Source of the DNA: Marinobacter nanhaiticus D15-8W
GTDB taxonomy: Bacteria; Pseudomonadota; Gammaproteobacteria; Pseudomonadales; Oleiphilaceae
Reading direction: 5' to 3'
Length of the DNA stretch: 64,000 bases
Assembly (NCBI RefSeq): GCF_036511935.1
Contig: NZ_AP028878.1
Span: forward strand, 3,224,001-3,288,000
The notes beneath the pieces were generated by a model. That model worked only from the letters and a program-made list of their open reading frames with translations, did not search any database and was not told where the DNA came from. Below, one piece after another: positions 34,452 to 45,038 of the stretch. Position 1 is the stretch's first letter; the number at the start of each line of letters is the position of its first letter. The translations under genes and the position numbers were made by a program.

Positions 34452-34766
34452 CTACTCGAACGCCTCCATCCTGAACACATCGTACGCAGGCTCTTCATAC
34501 GGATGAGCCTGCTTTAGTGCACCTATAGCCAGTCGGATCACATCATCCGTACAAACCAGTTCGACCTTGTATTCATCAACCTTTTCCACCGCACCTTGCT
34601 GCCCCAAGTATGGCCGGCTACCGTCAAGCGGGCGGAACTGCCCCTGCCCCCTGGTTTGCCAGGCACAGGAGTCATAGTCACCGACCCTGCCTGCCCCTGT
34701 CTCGAAGATCGCTTGCTTGGTTTGCTCAAGATGAGACTCAGGCACGAAATAGCATAACTTGTACAT
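34452..34766 (-). CDS. NIF3-like (NGG1p-interacting factor 3) small protein
   Basis: 104 residues starting MYKLCYFVPESHLEQTKQAIFE, with an excellent AAGGAGGTG before ATG 34766. PYEEPAYDVFRME near the end is the marker of the YqfO/NIF3 insert domain (PII-like cytochrome c regulator fold) that also exists as a stand-alone protein. The full NIF3 metal-binding domains are absent, so it is the short family form and not a truncation. The function is unknown. Confidence 0.88.
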   Translation of the reverse strand: MYKLCYFVPESHLEQTKQAIFETGAGRVGDYDSCAWQTRGQGQFRPLDGSRPYLGQQGAVEKVDEYKVELVCTDDVIRLAIGALKQAHPYEEPAYDVFRMEAFE

Positions 34767-34892
34767 ATCCACACCTCCTTGGCAGCGGCCGGTCAACCGG
34801 GATCGGATCGCCATACCGTTCACGAGTCGTCATTCTGGTACAAAAAACCGACAATATGAACAAAGAGGCACCACTTCAATCATTTGTATCAG

Positions 34893-34915
34893 TTACCCAC
34901 AGAATCTGTGGATAA
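34893..34915. promoter_or_regulatory. Inverted pair of DnaA-box-like nonamers
   Basis: TTACCCACA (34893-34901, one mismatch from TTATCCACA) and TGTGGATAA (34907-34915, perfect inverse box) face each other across 5 bases. Together they make a near-perfect palindrome about 130 bases before the NIF3-like start. They could be a DnaA-controlled promoter site or chance. Confidence 0.45.
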
Positions 34916-35283
34916 CTCTGGGGAAAGTTTTTGGGAACATGGCTTGAAACCCTATGGTTACGGCATTCCCCTCAAATTGGCGACAAAATCACCGAATCAT
35001 TTTTTTACTTTAATATCAGCAAGTTGACTTGTATGCATATTTTTTGGCCGAGATGTATGCGCTTTATACACCCGCCGAAGAGTCATCAAAAACAGATGTG
35101 CATAAAAACACGAAGTCAAGCAAAAATTTCGATTATAAAGGCCGTCGCCCGCCGCTTTTTTGACTATTATTTACACGAACTCTGGCAGTTTTTTGCCTTT
35201 CATGACAAGGACGTCACCATTGGGGATAAACCCGTAACGGGCGGTAACAATTATCGTTACCGAATGGAGCGAAGCACGACACA

Positions 35284-35320
35284 CATAAAAAAGCCGACCA
35301 GGTTGCCGGTCGGCCTTCTT
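35284..35320 (-). terminator. Terminator of purL
   Basis: On the minus strand, GGCCGACC, loop, GGTCGGC then TTTTTT, about 65 bases past the purL stop. Confidence 0.9.
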
Positions 35321-35382
35321 ATTCAAGGGGTCCCAACTGGACCGAGAACAGCCCTCTCTGTCAACGGAGAGGTCAGAAACGA

Positions 35383-38300
35383 CTATTCCAATACTTTACG
35401 GGCATTACGGAACAGCCTGAGCCAAGGCGCATCCTCGCCCCAGCTGTCCGGATGCCATGAATATTGCGCCGTGCGGAATACCCTCTCCGGGTGCGGCATC
35501 ATGATGGTTACCCGACCGTCCTGGGAGGTCAGGCCGGTAATACCGCCAGCGGAACCATTCGGGTTGAACGGATAGCGTTCTGTCGGGTGCCCCTCGTTGC
35601 TAACGTAGCGCAAAGACACCAGTCCATTTTCCTGGAGCTGGGATGCATCCTCACTGGAGTGGAATTCCACCCGGCCTTCGCCATGGGCAACAGCGATGGG
35701 CATGCGTGAACCTGCCATCCCATCCAGGATCAGGGACTGTGACTCCTGAACCTCAACCATCACCAGACGGGCCTCGAACTGCTCGGACTCGTTCCTGACG
35801 AAACGTGGCCAGTGATCCGTGCCCGGGATCAACTCGTGGAGATTAGAAAGCATTTGGCAGCCGTTACAGACCCCCAGGGCCAGCGTATCCGGCCGGGCGA
35901 AGAAACCTGCAAACTGCTCCCGGACCCGCTCGTTGAACAGGATCGACTTGGCCCAGCCTTCGCCGGCGCCCAGCACATCCCCATAAGAGAAGCCGCCACA
36001 GGCAACCATCGCCCGGAACGTTTCCAGGGTGACACGGCCCGATAGCACGTCGCTCATATGCACATCGATCGCATCGAAACCGGCCCGGTCAAAGGCCGCC
36101 GCCATCTCGACCTGTCCGTTGACGCCTTGCTCACGCAACACTGCAACTTTTGGGCGAGCCCCGCTATTGACGAAAGGCGCAGCCACGTCTTCGCTCAAGT
36201 CGAACGTCAGGTTGACGTTCAGGCCCGGATCGGCCGGCGCCAGCAGGTTGTCGTATTCCTGCTTGGCACAATCGGCATTGTCCCGCAGGGACTGGATACG
36301 ATAACTGGTTTCGGACCAGAGTCGCTGGTATTCCTCGCGGGAAGTATCGATGACCGACTGATCCCCAAAGGTAAATCGAATGCGGTCCGCATCGTTGAGG
36401 GAGCCGACGACAGCAGTGTGTTCGCCCAATCCGGCAGCCGTAAACTGCTGGAGGACGAAGGGCGTGTCCTCGCGGCGAACCTGGATGACCGCACCCAGCT
36501 CCTCGTTGAAGAGCTCCCGGGCGAACTGACTCGACTCTTCGGCCAGACCATCCAGCTTAATATCGATGCCAGTGTGTCCGGCGAAGGCCATCTCTACCAG
36601 AGTGGCGAACATGCCGCCATCGGAACGATCATGATAGGCCAGCAGCTTGTCATCAGTATTGAGCCCCTGGATAACAGCAAAGAACGCCTTGATATCCTCG
36701 GGGTCGTCAAGATCCGGTGCCACCGCCCCAACCTGGTTGTATACCTGAGCCAGGGCAGATCCACCTAAGCGGTTCTGGCCAGCAGCCAGGTCAATGAGGA
36801 TCAGATCGGTTTCACCCTTGTCTGTGCGCAATTCCGGTGTCAGTGTCTTACGGACATTGTTAACCGGCGCAAAACCGCTGATGATCAGGGAAAGAGGCGC
36901 AGTTACACTCTTCTGCTCACCATTGTCCTCTTCCCAAACGGTCTTCATGGACATGGAGTCCTTGCCTACCGGGATAGTGATTCCCAGGGCCGGGCAGAGT
37001 TCCATACCTACGGCGCGCACAGTTTCGTATAGGTTTTCGTCCTCGCCGGGATGCCCGGCGGCCGCCATCCAGTTGGCGGAAAGACGAATATCGGACAGGT
37101 TCTCGATCGACGCCGCTGCCAGGTTCGTGATCACCTCACCCACGGCCATCCGGCCCGAAGCCGGTGAGTCGATCAACGCCACCGGTGTACGCTCCCCCAT
37201 CGCCATGGCTTCTCCGGCCAGGGTATCGAAGGAGGACGCCGTCACCGCTACATCGCTGACCGGCACCTGCCAGGGCCCGACCATCTGGTCGCGGGACACC
37301 AGCCCGGTAATCGTGCGGTCGCCGATCGTAATCAGGAAGCTCTTGCTGCCCACTGACGGGAGCCGCAGGACCCGGCGCGCAGCATCATTGACGTCGATCT
37401 TGCGGGAATCGAAGATCGCCTTGGTAAAGGACGCACGCTCGACGCTACGGTGCATGCGCGGCGGCTTGCCGAACAGGACATCCATTGGCAAGTCGACGGG
37501 ACGATCGTCGAAATAGGCATCCGACAGGGTCAGGTGCGACTCTTCGGTGGCTTCACCTATGACGGCGTAAGGGCAACGTTCGCGCCGACAGATCGCATCG
37601 AAACGCTCGATCTGATCCGGGGCCACGGCCAGGACATAACGTTCCTGGGATTCGTTACACCAGATTTCGAGCGGCGACATGCCCGGCTCGTCACTAGGGA
37701 TATCGCGTAGCTCGAAACGACCGCCACGACCACCATCCTTGACCAACTCCGGCATGGCGTTCGAAAGACCACCGGCACCGACGTCGTGAATAAAGCTGAT
37801 CGGGTTGGCATCACCTAACTGCCAGCAGCGGTCGATGACTTCCTGGCAGCGGCGTTCCATTTCCGGGTTGTCGCGCTGTACCGAGGCAAAGTCCAGATCC
37901 TCGTGGCTACTGCCGGAATCCATGGAAGACGCCGCGCCGCCGCCCAGACCAATCAGCATGGCCGGACCGCCCAGCACGATCAGCTTGGCGCCCACCGGGA
38001 TATCGCCCTTTTCCACGTGGTCTGCGCGAATATTGCCGAGACCACCGGCGATCATGATCGGCTTGTGATAGCCGCGCACTTCCTCGCCGGCGGCACCGGG
38101 CGCGACCTGCTCGAAGGTGCGGAAATAACCGGCCAGGTTGGGGCGACCGAATTCGTTGTTGAAGGAGGCGCCGCCAATTGGGCCCTCGATCATGATGTCC
38201 AGCGGCGACGCAATGCGCTCCGGTTTGCCGTAGGGGGCCTCCCAGGGCTGAATATCATCAGGAATATTGAGGTTGGAGACGGTGAAGCCGGCCAGACCTG

Positions 38301-39288
38301 CCTTCGGCTTGGAGCCACGACCGGTCGCGCCTTCATCGCGAATTTCTCCACCGGCGCCCGTCGCCGATCCCGGATGTGGGGAAATGGCCGTCGGGTGGTT
38401 ATGGGTCTCCACCTTCATCAGGATATGAATATCTTCGGGATGGTAACGATAGGTGCCATCCTTCGGGTCCGGATAGAAGCGACCGGCCCGCGCGCCACGA
38501 ATGACAGCAGCATTGTCTTTATAGGCAGACAGAACCCCCTCGCTGTTCATCTCGAAGGTGTTCTTGATCATCGCAAACAGCGATTTCTCCTGGCCTTCGC
38601 CGTCGATATCCCACGAGGCATTGAAGATCTTGTGGCGGCAATGCTCGGAGTTCGCCTGGGCGAACATCATCAGCTCCACATCGACCGGATCCCGCTCGAG
38701 TCGGGTAAAGGCATCCACCAGGTAATCAATCTCGTCGTCGGCGAGCGCCAGACCTAATTGCTGGTTCGCTTCGACCAGCGCCGGACGCCCCCCACTCATC
38801 ACCGGAATGCGATTGGGCGTACGCGGCTCTTCGCGATGGAACAACAACTCCGCGCCGCCCATCTCGTGAAATACCCGTTGGGTCATGCGGTCGTGCAACA
38901 AACTGGCAATCGCCTCGCGTTGCTCCAGCTTCAGCTTGCAATCGGCATGGATATAGAACGCCGTGCCCCGCTCAATACGCCGAATTTGACGCAGACCGCA
39001 GATGCGAGCGATATCGGTCGCCTTGGTCGACCAGGGCGAAATGGTTCCGGGCCGGGGTACCACAAGGAATAGCACGCCTTCGGCATCCTGGGTATCGGCC
39101 GTCGGCCCGTAGGTCAGCAAGCGGTTTAGGATCTGCTCGTCCTCTTCCGACAGGGCCTCGGGCAGGTCGACGAAATGCATGAACTCCGCATAGATGCTTG
39201 AGACTGCCGGCACCAGGGCCTGGACCTGGGACAGGAGTTTTTCGGAGCGGAAAAGTGAAAGTGCGGGGGCACCGCGGAGTTCCAGCAT
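35383..39288 (-). CDS. purL: Phosphoribosylformylglycinamidine synthase (large, fused form)
   Basis: 1301-residue FGAM synthase of purine biosynthesis. An N-terminal PurS-like domain and linker are followed by two AIR-synthase-type halves ([19 protein letters not shown], and [20 protein letters not shown] seen as [20 protein letters not shown]). A C-terminal glutamine amidotransferase has the nucleophile in LGVCNGCQM (about Cys1141) and the His/Glu region in [11 protein letters not shown]. Length and domain order are those of the gammaproteobacterial single-chain enzyme. The ATG at 39288 matches the family start MLELRGAPA. Upstream frames lack conservation. Confidence 0.97.
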   Translation of the reverse strand: MLELRGAPALSLFRSEKLLSQVQALVPAVSSIYAEFMHFVDLPEALSEEDEQILNRLLTYGPTADTQDAEGVLFLVVPRPGTISPWSTKATDIARICGLRQIRRIERGTAFYIHADCKLKLEQREAIASLLHDRMTQRVFHEMGGAELLFHREEPRTPNRIPVMSGGRPALVEANQQLGLALADDEIDYLVDAFTRLERDPVDVELMMFAQANSEHCRHKIFNASWDIDGEGQEKSLFAMIKNTFEMNSEGVLSAYKDNAAVIRGARAGRFYPDPKDGTYRYHPEDIHILMKVETHNHPTAISPHPGSATGAGGEIRDEGATGRGSKPKAGLAGFTVSNLNIPDDIQPWEAPYGKPERIASPLDIMIEGPIGGASFNNEFGRPNLAGYFRTFEQVAPGAAGEEVRGYHKPIMIAGGLGNIRADHVEKGDIPVGAKLIVLGGPAMLIGLGGGAASSMDSGSSHEDLDFASVQRDNPEMERRCQEVIDRCWQLGDANPISFIHDVGAGGLSNAMPELVKDGGRGGRFELRDIPSDEPGMSPLEIWCNESQERYVLAVAPDQIERFDAICRRERCPYAVIGEATEESHLTLSDAYFDDRPVDLPMDVLFGKPPRMHRSVERASFTKAIFDSRKIDVNDAARRVLRLPSVGSKSFLITIGDRTITGLVSRDQMVGPWQVPVSDVAVTASSFDTLAGEAMAMGERTPVALIDSPASGRMAVGEVITNLAAASIENLSDIRLSANWMAAAGHPGEDENLYETVRAVGMELCPALGITIPVGKDSMSMKTVWEEDNGEQKSVTAPLSLIISGFAPVNNVRKTLTPELRTDKGETDLILIDLAAGQNRLGGSALAQVYNQVGAVAPDLDDPEDIKAFFAVIQGLNTDDKLLAYHDRSDGGMFATLVEMAFAGHTGIDIKLDGLAEESSQFARELFNEELGAVIQVRREDTPFVLQQFTAAGLGEHTAVVGSLNDADRIRFTFGDQSVIDTSREEYQRLWSETSYRIQSLRDNADCAKQEYDNLLAPADPGLNVNLTFDLSEDVAAPFVNSGARPKVAVLREQGVNGQVEMAAAFDRAGFDAIDVHMSDVLSGRVTLETFRAMVACGGFSYGDVLGAGEGWAKSILFNERVREQFAGFFARPDTLALGVCNGCQMLSNLHELIPGTDHWPRFVRNESEQFEARLVMVEVQESQSLILDGMAGSRMPIAVAHGEGRVEFHSSEDASQLQENGLVSLRYVSNEGHPTERYPFNPNGSAGGITGLTSQDGRVTIMMPHPERVFRTAQYSWHPDSWGEDAPWLRLFRNARKVLE

Positions 39289-39889
39289 GGCAAAAACCTG
39301 TATCGCGCTGATCTGGGGTATGGGGCTGACACGAGCAACCCCGTTAAAAAGACGGGCGCAATGATACTGGAAACCGCGCCCCGGATACAGATTAGCCTGA
39401 CGCCCAAATGGGCTAATCCGGCCAGCCATCCGCGGAGCGCCGCCGTCTGGGACCAATGACCTTCAACGGCTTGCGCAGCGTTCCTTCCGGTCTTTCATCC
39501 GACGTTTTCCGCCCACCAGAATTTACAGGCTTTTGCAGTGTTCGACGGATAGTTAATTGACCGGCACCCCCATTTTCGGGATTATCAGGAAACCACCTGA
39601 TCGCCCGACGGCTGTTTGCACCCTAATCAGCATTATTACAAATTTTTAGTGTCGAAAATTCGTACAAAGCGTTCATAGTACGCGGTTCAGTTTGATGCAG
39701 TACGGCAAAACTGCGCGAACGTTGTAACCGGACACAGAAGAACAAGCGGGCGTGATCGAATTGTCCAGGGAGTTTGGACAGCAGCGCCGGACCAGCCTGC
39801 CCAGGCCGGATCTGCGCATGTAACTCGATCGGGACGGCATTGATCTGTCACAGACACGGCACGTACCGCGACGTTAGGAGACTAGGGAT
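39289..39889. other. Divergent purL-mltF intergenic region
   Basis: 601 bases with no gene I can support. It must contain the promoters of purL (minus) and mltF (plus). No clear PurR-type site is seen. A small palindrome ATCAGG/CCTGAT lies near 39585-39602. Confidence 0.6.
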
Positions 39890-41398
39890 TTGTCAGTCGT
39901 ATCCATCTTGAAATCATCCGGTCGAAGACCACTCTATGCAGCACTCGTGGTAAGCCTTGCCAGCGCGTTGACGGCCTGCTCGCGCCCGTCCACCCTGGAA
40001 GAGCTGCGCCAGGAAGGTGTACTGCACGTGATTGCCCGGCCCTCACCCTCGGTCTATTACGAGGGGCGCGAAGGCCCGACCGGCTTCGAGTACGAACTGG
40101 CCAAGCGTTTCGCCAACGAGTTGGGCGTGGAACTGCGTGTCCGCGAGGCGGAAGGAAACGGGCAGATTCTATCGGTGCTGGAAAAAGGTTATGCCCATAT
40201 CGGGCTTGCCGGTCTCGCCGGCACGGTGCAGGCTACCGACGAATTCAAGACCGTACCCACCAGTCTGAAAGTCCAGTCCACGCTTATCTACAACCGCGAT
40301 GCCGAATCCGCCAGCTCACCCGATGACGTGGGTGAGCGTGTTATTCACGCCGTAGCAAACAGCAATCATATCGAGCCGCTATCTGAATTGGTGAAAGCGC
40401 ATCCCGGCCTGCGCTGGAAAAGCCACGAGGACATCGACACCGCCGGCATTCTCGAACGCGTTGAAAACGGTGAATTCGAGGTCGCCGTGGTCGACTCCAC
40501 CGAGCTCGCGCTCAATCAGGTGTTCTTTCCGCACGTCAAGAAAGGCTTCGACCTGAATGAGCCCCAGCCCATTGCCTGGCTGTTCCCAGCCCAACAGGAT
40601 GACAGCCTGGTGCAGGCGGCCCAGAAATTCTTCAATAAAATGCAGGCCAATGGCAGCCTCGCCCAGCTCAAGGAGCGTTTCTACGGCCACCTGGATCGAC
40701 TGAACTATGTTGGCGCGCGGACCTTCGTCTATCACGTACGGAACCGTCTTCCGACCTATGAACTGTCGTTCCAGGAAACAGCTGCAGAATACAAAATGGA
40801 CTGGCGCCTGCTTGCCGCCATCGGTTATCAGGAATCCCATTGGCGCCCCAACGCCGTCTCACCAACCGGCGTGAGGGGCATGATGATGCTCACGCGCAAT
40901 ACGGCGCAGTATGTGGGTATCGACAATCGTCTGGACCCCGAGAAAAGTATCGATGGCGGCGCCAAGTACTTCCAGATGGTGCACGACCAGATCCCCGACG
41001 ACATTCCGGAGCCCGACCGCACCTGGTTTGCCCTCGCCTCCTATAACGTGGGCTATGGGCACCTGGAAGACGCCCGCCGCCTGACGGAAGACGCCGGCAA
41101 GAACCCGGATCGCTGGATCGACGTTAAAGAGTTCCTGCCCCTGCTTGCGCAGAAGGAGTGGTACACCAAGACGCGCTACGGCTATGCCCGTGGTCATGAG
41201 CCAGTCGTCTATGTGCAGAATATCCGCCGCTACTACGACGTACTGGCCTGGATGAAGCAGCCGATGTCGGCGAACGAGCAGCTGGCCCAATCGCCGGAAT
41301 TCCCCAATCTTGACAGGGATGCAGACCCCATTGAGGCAACCCCGGCGGAAGCCCAGGACGTGCCCAAGTCATTATCCTTCGCACCGCCGACGCTCTGA
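39890..41398 (+). CDS. mltF: Membrane-bound lytic murein transglycosylase F
   Basis: 502-residue peptidoglycan lytic enzyme. The TTG start has AGGAG upstream. The signal peptide ends with LTAC (Cys30), so it should be a lipoprotein. Residues about 38-265 are a solute-binding-protein-3-like domain. The SLT goose-lysozyme domain (about 295-430) contains AAIGYQESHWRPNAVSPTGV with catalytic Glu315, then GMMMLTRNTA and ASYNVGYGHLEDARRL. Length and domain order are standard for MltF. Confidence 0.95.
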   Translation: MSVVSILKSSGRRPLYAALVVSLASALTACSRPSTLEELRQEGVLHVIARPSPSVYYEGREGPTGFEYELAKRFANELGVELRVREAEGNGQILSVLEKGYAHIGLAGLAGTVQATDEFKTVPTSLKVQSTLIYNRDAESASSPDDVGERVIHAVANSNHIEPLSELVKAHPGLRWKSHEDIDTAGILERVENGEFEVAVVDSTELALNQVFFPHVKKGFDLNEPQPIAWLFPAQQDDSLVQAAQKFFNKMQANGSLAQLKERFYGHLDRLNYVGARTFVYHVRNRLPTYELSFQETAAEYKMDWRLLAAIGYQESHWRPNAVSPTGVRGMMMLTRNTAQYVGIDNRLDPEKSIDGGAKYFQMVHDQIPDDIPEPDRTWFALASYNVGYGHLEDARRLTEDAGKNPDRWIDVKEFLPLLAQKEWYTKTRYGYARGHEPVVYVQNIRRYYDVLAWMKQPMSANEQLAQSPEFPNLDRDADPIEATPAEAQDVPKSLSFAPPTL

Positions 41399-41469
41399 TT
41401 GCGTCACGGTGCGGATAGGTTACGAATCAGCGTCGATAGCCCTTTCAGTAAACCCCTCGCGCGAGCCAC

Positions 41470-41901
41470 TCACGTCACCAGATCGTCATCGGGCTCTTCA
41501 CGAGCCTCCAGCGCCCGCATACCCAAGCCAAAACGCCGCCGGCGAGCCTGGATTGCCCGATCGGCCCACTGCTGATCCGAAATATCCGTCATGCATTCTG
41601 GCCGCTGGAACACGCCACGCTGCTGCAGCTCACTTTCGATCCGGAGCGGGCCGTAACCCAGATCCATCCGCTGCCGGGCGTAGACATCCGCAAACCGGGC
41701 ATCGTCGAGCCAGCCTTCCTCCTCGTACTCGTCCAGCACCGGGTCGATGACTTCCGGCATCAGCTTGCGCTGCATCAGTTTCAGGCGCAGCTCCTGCCGA
41801 CTGTGCTCCCGCCGGGCGAGCAGTTTCAGCGCCACCGAACGGGCACGGTATTCAGGATCTTCTTTGGCGGCTTTCGATTGGCCGAGTGCCATGGCAGGCA
41901 T
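41470..41901 (-). CDS. recX: Regulatory protein RecX
   Basis: RecX-family modulator of RecA filaments, about 143 residues from ATG 41901. A GTG at 41928 would give 152. LKLLARREHSRQELRLKLMQR, EEGWLDDARFADVYARQRMDLGYGPLRIESELQQRGV and the C-terminal RRRRFG helix are the triple three-helix repeats of the family. In many gammaproteobacteria recX follows recA directly. Here no recA is adjacent: its neighbours are mltF (convergent) and the DUF349 gene (divergent). Confidence 0.88.
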   Translation of the reverse strand: MPAMALGQSKAAKEDPEYRARSVALKLLARREHSRQELRLKLMQRKLMPEVIDPVLDEYEEEGWLDDARFADVYARQRMDLGYGPLRIESELQQRGVFQRPECMTDISDQQWADRAIQARRRRFGLGMRALEAREEPDDDLVT

Positions 41902-42102
41902 CCATTTCTCTGAAGTAGTTCCTGGCACCTGACAATGCCACGCGGGCCTGTGCAGGGGCTCCCCAAAACGATTAGACTAACCCACCAGAAACGCCAGCGT
42001 CGATGGCGCAGGCGTGCGCTACGGCAGCCGGTCAAGCCCGCTGCAGACTTCTGACTTTTCTTCCAGGTCAGCAACTTGCCTCGTTTTGTTGGAATCGTGT
42101 TT

Positions 42103-44748
42103 ATGGCGGCATTCATCAAGAAACTCTTCAAGAACAAGAAAACGGACAACGTTCCAAAACCCATGGACGTGAGCCGGCTGGATCCAGCCAACGCCAAGGA
42201 CCTGGACACCCTGATCCAGGCTGCCCGACACGGTGAAACCAATGCCGTGCGCACGGCCGCTATCGAACAGATCAACCATATCCGTCACTTGATTCCGCTC
42301 TACACTGAGGCCTCGGCCAATATGCGCAGCCGACTGGCGCAGCGCATCAGCGACCTCTCCCAGGCAGAACCCCAACAGGTCAATGAAGCCCTTGAGGCGC
42401 TCAAGGATCCCCAGCAGCAGGCCTTGGTACGGCAACTCTGCCAAGGACAAGATGAAAGCGCGCAACAGGTTTCTGCGGATACTGAACCCAAACAGTTGTT
42501 GAGGCTGGCCATCGAAGGCAAGACAGCGGCTGTTCGCCTGGCTGCCGCCGAACGCATCGAAAAGGAAGAAGACCTCCAGGCCGTCCAGAAGGCGGCCAAA
42601 GGGCGCGATAAGGGGGTTTACCAAGCAGCCCGCAAAAAATTGCAGTCCCTGCGGCAGGCCCAGGAAAAAGCCGCTTCCGTACAGGCATCTATCGGCGACC
42701 TGATCCAGCAGATGGAGGAACAGGCACGCACGGAGAATATGCAGCTCTATGGCGCTCGGGTAGAAAGCCTCCAGAGCCAATGGAAAAACGTCGCTGGCGA
42801 CGCATCGCCAGAGCAGCAGACCGCCTTCCTTTCGGCACTCGATACCTGCCGCCGTCGAATCCACGAAGCCGAACGGGCGTCGGCGCAGGAAGCGGAAAGT
42901 CAGCAGAAGGCCGAAGAGCGTACAGCGACCCTCGAACTCCTGCGCAGCACGTTGAACACCCTGGCGGCGGAGGTGCCTGAGCGCGGCCCGTCCCTCTCAT
43001 CCCTGGACGCGCTGCAGAAGACCCAGGAAAACCGTTGGATGGAAGCAACGCGCGATACCGACGTGGGCAAGGCGGAGCAGAAGGAATACCAGGCCCTGAT
43101 GCTCGAACTGCGCAATTACATCGGCGCGGTCCAGCGCCTGTCCGCCCAGCAGGAAACCATGGTCCGACTGGCGGAAGCCGAAACGCCTGACACTGGCGAA
43201 CTGAAGCAGACCCTGAACGCGGTCGACTGGCCGGAGGGTTACGCTCAGCCGGAACAGCTCGAATCCCTCACTCGTAAGCTCGGCCAGGAAAAGCAATTGC
43301 AGAAGGCCCAGTCCAGCGACCAGAAAGCCCAGCAAAAAGTACTGGACGACCTGCTCGATCGACTGGCGCGATCCCTGGAACAGAACCTGTTCTCCGAGTC
43401 CCGCCAATTGCATAAGCAGGCACAGCATGCATTCAATGGACTCGATCACAAGCATAGTCAGGCGCGCCAGGCCCGACTGACGCTGCTCGGCCGACAATTG
43501 CAAGAGTTAGAAGACTGGCGCGGTTTCGCTACCCGGCCCAAGCAGGAAGAGCTTTGCCAAGCCATGGAGTACCTCGCCGAACAGCATATAGAGCCAGAAG
43601 CCAAGGCAGCGCGAATCAAGGAACTGCAGCAGGAGTGGCGTGATCTGGGAGGCTCTTCCGATCAATCCCTTTGGCATCGATTCAAGGCAGCTTCCGACGC
43701 GGCCTACGAGCCTTGCCAAGCTTACTTCGCCGCCAAGTCGGAGCTTAAGGAGGCCAACCTTGAAAAGCGCAAGGCGATTTGCGACCAGTTAGCCGAGTTC
43801 GCCAACAACGCCGATTGGTCCACGGTTGACTGGAAAGCGGTGGAACGCATCCATCGGGTGGCGCGCGAGGAGTGGCGTAGCGCATGGCCCGTGGACTTCA
43901 AGGCCAACCGCGGCCTGCAAAAGACTTTCGACCACCTGCTCAAACAGATTGAAGCACCTTTGAACGAAGAACGGCGCCGGAACGAAGCGCTCAAGCAATC
44001 CATCGTCGAGCGCGCCGAAGCCCTGATCGAGCATGAGCCTCTTAACGAGGCGATGGAACAAGCCAAGGAGCTACAAAAGGAATGGGAAGCGGTAGGTCTT
44101 ACCCGTCACCGTGAAGATCGCAAACTCTGGCAGGCGTTCCGGGCCGCCTGCGATACCATCTTCGGCCGCCGCGACGCCCAGCGCGCGGAACAGGCCGCCG
44201 AAGACCACGCCGCGGTGGAACAGTTACAGCAGGCCATCAGCGCCAGTGAAACCGTGCGTACGGATGGCGATGTCGGCGTGGAGCAACTGCAAGCCCAGCT
44301 TCGCCAGCTTAACCAGACGCCGGTGCCACGCAAGCTACCCCGCGCCGTGAGCGACGCGCTCGACCATGAGAAACACGCCCTCAAAAGTCATATCCAGAAG
44401 GCCCTGCGGCAGAAACGTGCCGCCGATTGGCAGGCGCGTATTAACCGGTCCCTCGCGGAAACGGATGCGGCCAATACCGACGTCGTTCCTGGAGACCTCC
44501 CGTCGCCACGGGAAATCGCCGTGAGGCTTGAGATTGCCACCGGTTCCAGTTCTCCGGACGAGGACCAAGAGCTGCGCATGAAACAACAGGTCGAGCGTCT
44601 GGCCGCCGGTATGGGTGGTGCCACCACCAACACCGAAGACGAGATCGAGCGGCTGGTTACCTGTTGGTGTTCACAGTCCATCCCGACCAGCGAAGCCGAA
44701 GTCCTGATACCACGTTTGCACCGGGCCCTCGAGCACTGGAGAGGCTAA
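42103..44748 (+). CDS. Large DUF349 coiled-coil protein
   Basis: 881 residues from ATG 42103. A TTG at 42076 is possible. The N-terminus MAAFIKKLFKNKK is basic and amphipathic, followed by HEAT-like helices and then repeated DUF349 units, recognisable as QEEWRDLG/LQKEWEAVG-type motifs with W-x-x-F (for example KELQQEWRDLGGSSDQSLWHRF and KEWEAVGLTRHREDRKLWQAF). The composition is very rich in Gln, Glu, Ala and Arg. DUF349 proteins are widespread in proteobacteria with no settled function. The stop faces the ComFB-like gene 26 bases away. Confidence 0.88.
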   Translation: MAAFIKKLFKNKKTDNVPKPMDVSRLDPANAKDLDTLIQAARHGETNAVRTAAIEQINHIRHLIPLYTEASANMRSRLAQRISDLSQAEPQQVNEALEALKDPQQQALVRQLCQGQDESAQQVSADTEPKQLLRLAIEGKTAAVRLAAAERIEKEEDLQAVQKAAKGRDKGVYQAARKKLQSLRQAQEKAASVQASIGDLIQQMEEQARTENMQLYGARVESLQSQWKNVAGDASPEQQTAFLSALDTCRRRIHEAERASAQEAESQQKAEERTATLELLRSTLNTLAAEVPERGPSLSSLDALQKTQENRWMEATRDTDVGKAEQKEYQALMLELRNYIGAVQRLSAQQETMVRLAEAETPDTGELKQTLNAVDWPEGYAQPEQLESLTRKLGQEKQLQKAQSSDQKAQQKVLDDLLDRLARSLEQNLFSESRQLHKQAQHAFNGLDHKHSQARQARLTLLGRQLQELEDWRGFATRPKQEELCQAMEYLAEQHIEPEAKAARIKELQQEWRDLGGSSDQSLWHRFKAASDAAYEPCQAYFAAKSELKEANLEKRKAICDQLAEFANNADWSTVDWKAVERIHRVAREEWRSAWPVDFKANRGLQKTFDHLLKQIEAPLNEERRRNEALKQSIVERAEALIEHEPLNEAMEQAKELQKEWEAVGLTRHREDRKLWQAFRAACDTIFGRRDAQRAEQAAEDHAAVEQLQQAISASETVRTDGDVGVEQLQAQLRQLNQTPVPRKLPRAVSDALDHEKHALKSHIQKALRQKRAADWQARINRSLAETDAANTDVVPGDLPSPREIAVRLEIATGSSSPDEDQELRMKQQVERLAAGMGGATTNTEDEIERLVTCWCSQSIPTSEAEVLIPRLHRALEHWRG

Positions 44749-44757
44749 GCCCTGCCT

Positions 44758-44797
44758 CCGGAACCGCGGGCGGATTATTCCCGCTTGTGGTTCCGGA
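44758..44797. terminator. Bidirectional hairpin at the DUF349/ComFB junction
   Basis: CCGGAACC and GGTTCCGG arms enclose an inner GCGGG/CCCGC stem. The hairpin overlaps the last codons of the ComFB-like gene. There is no long T-run, so termination strength is uncertain. Confidence 0.5.
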
Positions 44798-45038
44798 CGA
44801 ATTCCCGGGCGTCGATAACCCGTCGCCTCACCTTCTCCTTCATCTCCTCCATTTCCGGGTCCGCCAGATAGAACTTCATATCGATCGTGTGTCGATAGTA
44901 ACGCGGCGGTAGACGATTCAGTGCCACACACATGACATCGATCAGGAAATCGTCCTCGTCACCCGGTTGACGGGTGGCTTCGACAGCCTCAGCCACAAGC
45001 CGTTCATAGAAGTTATCGATGGTATCGAGCAGGGACAT
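44775..45038 (-). CDS. ComFB-family (late competence development) protein
   Basis: 87 residues. VMCVALNRLPPRYYRH and the final VRRRVIDAREFVRNH are the ComFB signatures. ComFB proteins were named from Bacillus competence genes. Recent work on cyanobacterial members, as I recall it, reports cyclic-di-nucleotide binding, so a second-messenger role is plausible. A diguanylate cyclase gene lies 11 kb away, but that is not evidence of a link. No competence genes are near. Confidence 0.85.
   Translation of the reverse strand: MSLLDTIDNFYERLVAEAVEATRQPGDEDDFLIDVMCVALNRLPPRYYRHTIDMKFYLADPEMEEMKEKVRRRVIDAREFVRNHKRE

Larger units (their letters stand above)
34767..35382. other. AT-rich gene-free region with DnaA-box-like and palindromic sites
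   Basis: 616 bases. A 214-residue plus-strand frame over it has a low-complexity translation that runs into antisense of purL and is rejected. Seen here: a pair of inverted DnaA-box-like nonamers (34893-34915), an AT-rich part at about 35000-35220, a palindrome at 35242-35262 (CGGTAAC, spacer, GTTACCG) and the purL terminator. Confidence 0.55.

Noticed and set aside
34931..35575. 214-residue plus-strand open frame in the AT-rich region
   Set aside because: Its second half is antisense of purL and crosses the purL terminator; there is no ribosome site or known domain.
39585..39602. Small palindrome ATCAGG/CCTGAT between purL and mltF
   Set aside because: Six-base arms are expected by chance in 600 bases and match no known operator I can name.
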